This document shows positions 62,726 to 64,000 of a stretch of 64,000 nucleotides of DNA, piece by piece. The notes under the pieces are model-generated. The model was not told the origin of the DNA, made no database searches, and worked only from the letters and a program-made list of their open reading frames with translations. A program made the position numbers and the translations under genes. Position 1 is the stretch's first letter, and the number at the start of each line of letters is the position of its first letter. The stretch is from Marinobacter sp. ELB17 (GTDB lineage Bacteria > Pseudomonadota > Gammaproteobacteria > Pseudomonadales > Oleiphilaceae): the NCBI RefSeq assembly GCF_000169375.1, contig NZ_AAXY01000006.1, positions 124,001 through 188,000 of the forward strand, written 5' to 3'.

Positions 62726-62907
62726 CCAAAATTGGATTGAGGCTTTTGCCCAAGGTGAGGTTTGTCCACCTGATACTGAAGAGGTGGCTCTTTAGTGGCA
62801 ACCGATTTAGACCACGTTGAACCTGTTCGGCGTCTTATGTTACAAGAGTGTTAAAAATTGTAATTTCGACGCACATCAGTAAACTATTGATATGGCTTCC
62901 TCAGAAC

Positions 62908-63061
62908 CGGAGAGCGTCACATGAAGAGATTACGTTTTCAGCCAGCAAAATCCTGATCCTGTAGCAATCTGCAAAAGGGTGTTTCTATTTCAGTGACAGG
63001 AGGGTCGGGTGACCTTGGAAATGGGGAATTAATCTACAAATTTTTTCGAGATATTTTCGTA
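62908..63061 (+). repeat. 154-bp direct repeat, right copy
   Basis: Matches 49198-49351 at a constant offset of 13,710 bp with four mismatches. Here the sequence continues rightward without an insertion, so this copy may preserve the original right context. Small frames across it on both strands have no recognisable protein. Confidence 0.92.
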
Positions 63062-63412
63062 TTCAATCGTTTCGTGAAAAAGGTATTCAGATTGCTTCGT
63101 GAGATCAGGATAGCGCTAGGCCGGGCGCAGGATGTTATGCCAAAAAACTCGAAGTCCGACACCACACCAACTGCGTAGGCGGTTCGACCTCCGAATCGGA
63201 TATCGTTGGCGGCTTTCGCCATCATCGGTCGGGAATAGACTTCAAGAATCTTGTCGCAGCGGGTGCGACTGACGGTGCTTTTGGCGATAGTGGAGGATAT
63301 CGGCAAAAGCAAGTGCGCCGGTATTGCGGATTATCGTTTGACCTGTGATCTCCATTATTTCGTTTATCCCACTGCATTACTGATTATATTGTGCTGTAAA
63401 ACCGTCTTTTTT
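63062..63412. other. 351-bp region without recognisable gene
   Basis: A minus-strand frame (63034-63312) with FGGRTAYAVGVVSDFEFFG overlaps the repeat but fits no family I know. The region separates the right repeat from the helicase stop. Confidence 0.35.
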
Positions 63413-64000
63413 CTACAATAATCTGGGTTGCCCGGAAGATACAAATTTATATCCCATTGCCTTGTAGCCTTTCTCGCGTTTTCGGAACATTCGCTCTAGC
63501 ATTGGCAGCCCAGCATCCAAGTAGTCATACACGGTGACCTCCTGCTTGCCATCGGCTTCGCGGTGTATTCTGCCGGCATATTGCGCCAGCGTTCCTTTCC
63601 AGGCGATTGGCAGGGCCAAAAACAGAGTGTCTAGCCGTGGCAAATCAAAACCTTCTCCGATGTATTTTCCTGTTGCAACGATAACCTGAGCTTCATGTAA
63701 CCGCGCCTCTGCATCCCGGCGCTCTCTGACGCGCATTCCCCCACGCAGCACAACCGACGGTATGGATTCAGCGTCCAGCATTATTGCTAACGTCTCCGCG
63801 TGCTCTCGTCGCTCCGTCAGCAGAAGACAGTTTGACTGGTTGCGCACACAGTTTGCGATATCCTGAACAATATCCTGATTCCGGGCGGGGCTCTGGGAGA
63901 GCCAACGGTAAACCGATGCTATATGGGGCCGCCCACCCGACTGATAAATGTCGGTGGGTGGACTTTCATGACGCTCCCGAACGATGAGGCGTTGGACAAA
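63413..64000 (-). CDS. SF2 helicase, C-terminal part (TOTE-system-like), gene start outside window
   Basis: The frame is open to base 64000, showing 195 residues. CLLLTERREHAETLAIML begins the second helicase lobe, followed by LRGGMRVRERRDAE, VIVATGKYIGEGFDLPRLDTL (split at 20) and the arginine-finger motif VI QYAGRIHREADGK. The ending YDYLDAGLPMLERMFRKREKGYKAMGY is characteristic of the DEAD/DEAH helicases in TOTE conflict-system proteins, which also carry a primase domain upstream. Whether such a domain is present cannot be seen here. Confidence 0.78.
   Translation of the reverse strand, partial: FVQRLIVRERHESPPTDIYQSGGRPHIASVYRWLSQSPARNQDIVQDIANCVRNQSNCLLLTERREHAETLAIMLDAESIPSVVLRGGMRVRERRDAEARLHEAQVIVATGKYIGEGFDLPRLDTLFLALPIAWKGTLAQYAGRIHREADGKQEVTVYDYLDAGLPMLERMFRKREKGYKAMGYKFVSSGQPRLL

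Overview
The window looks like chromosomal DNA of a marine gammaproteobacterium, most probably Marinobacter or a close relative. Grounds: the gammaproteobacterial order uvrY(gacA)-uvrC-pgsA, a YheU-family gene, a polyhydroxyalkanoate synthase/phasin pair, an MCE lipid ABC transporter, and overall protein similarity as I recall it. No database search was possible.

Region 1 (1-5.8 kb) is a compact cluster of uncertain purpose: a CDP-alcohol phosphatidyltransferase (cut by the window edge), a zinc-binding-type dehydrogenase, a 6-pyruvoyl-tetrahydropterin-synthase-like protein without recognisable active-site residues, a glycosyltransferase-methyltransferase fusion, a flippase-like membrane protein and a RibD-type reductase. 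Region 2 (5.8-23.4 kb) is core genome: AzlCD, PhaC/phasin, UvrY-UvrC-PgsA, an MCE (Mla-like) transporter, and a TetR-controlled glutathione transferase/AhpD-like pair with paired operators. It also holds damaged genes: an AEC transporter with an in-frame TGA, a thiBPQ operon that lost most of thiB and the front of thiP yet keeps its TPP riboswitch, and an HglS/YdcJ-family gene lacking its middle third. Region 3 (24-29.2 kb) is a compact cbb3-like oxidase operon whose subunit I carries a CcoS-like front end, followed by two c-type cytochrome genes and a CcoI-like copper ATPase.

Region 4 (29.2-30.9 kb) is decayed DNA with gene fragments and the 3' part of a tRNA-Cys gene, probably the scar of an island junction. 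Region 5 (30.9-47.2 kb) is an all-minus-strand catabolic block: an amidohydrolase with a TRAP transporter, then a Liv-type ABC importer with an iron alcohol dehydrogenase and a succinate-semialdehyde dehydrogenase. Upstream lies a sensor kinase / sigma54 activator / periplasmic-binding-protein operon. A sigma54 promoter and an inverted-repeat enhancer-like site sit between this operon and the importer, so the circuit can be read from the sequence.

Region 6 (48-64 kb) is a mosaic of acquired DNA. A 154-bp direct repeat (49198-49351 and 62908-63061) brackets about 13.6 kb. Inside are an IS21-type end with a truncated istA, a broken cystathionine-lyase-type gene, an ethylbenzene-dehydrogenase-related membrane protein, the 3' end of a group II intron, SulP, and a set of central carbon genes (pckA, a short malic enzyme, a long isocitrate dehydrogenase) with a ribbon-helix-helix regulator and shared AT-rich promoter motifs. 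The right edge enters an SF2 helicase gene resembling those of TOTE-type conflict systems.
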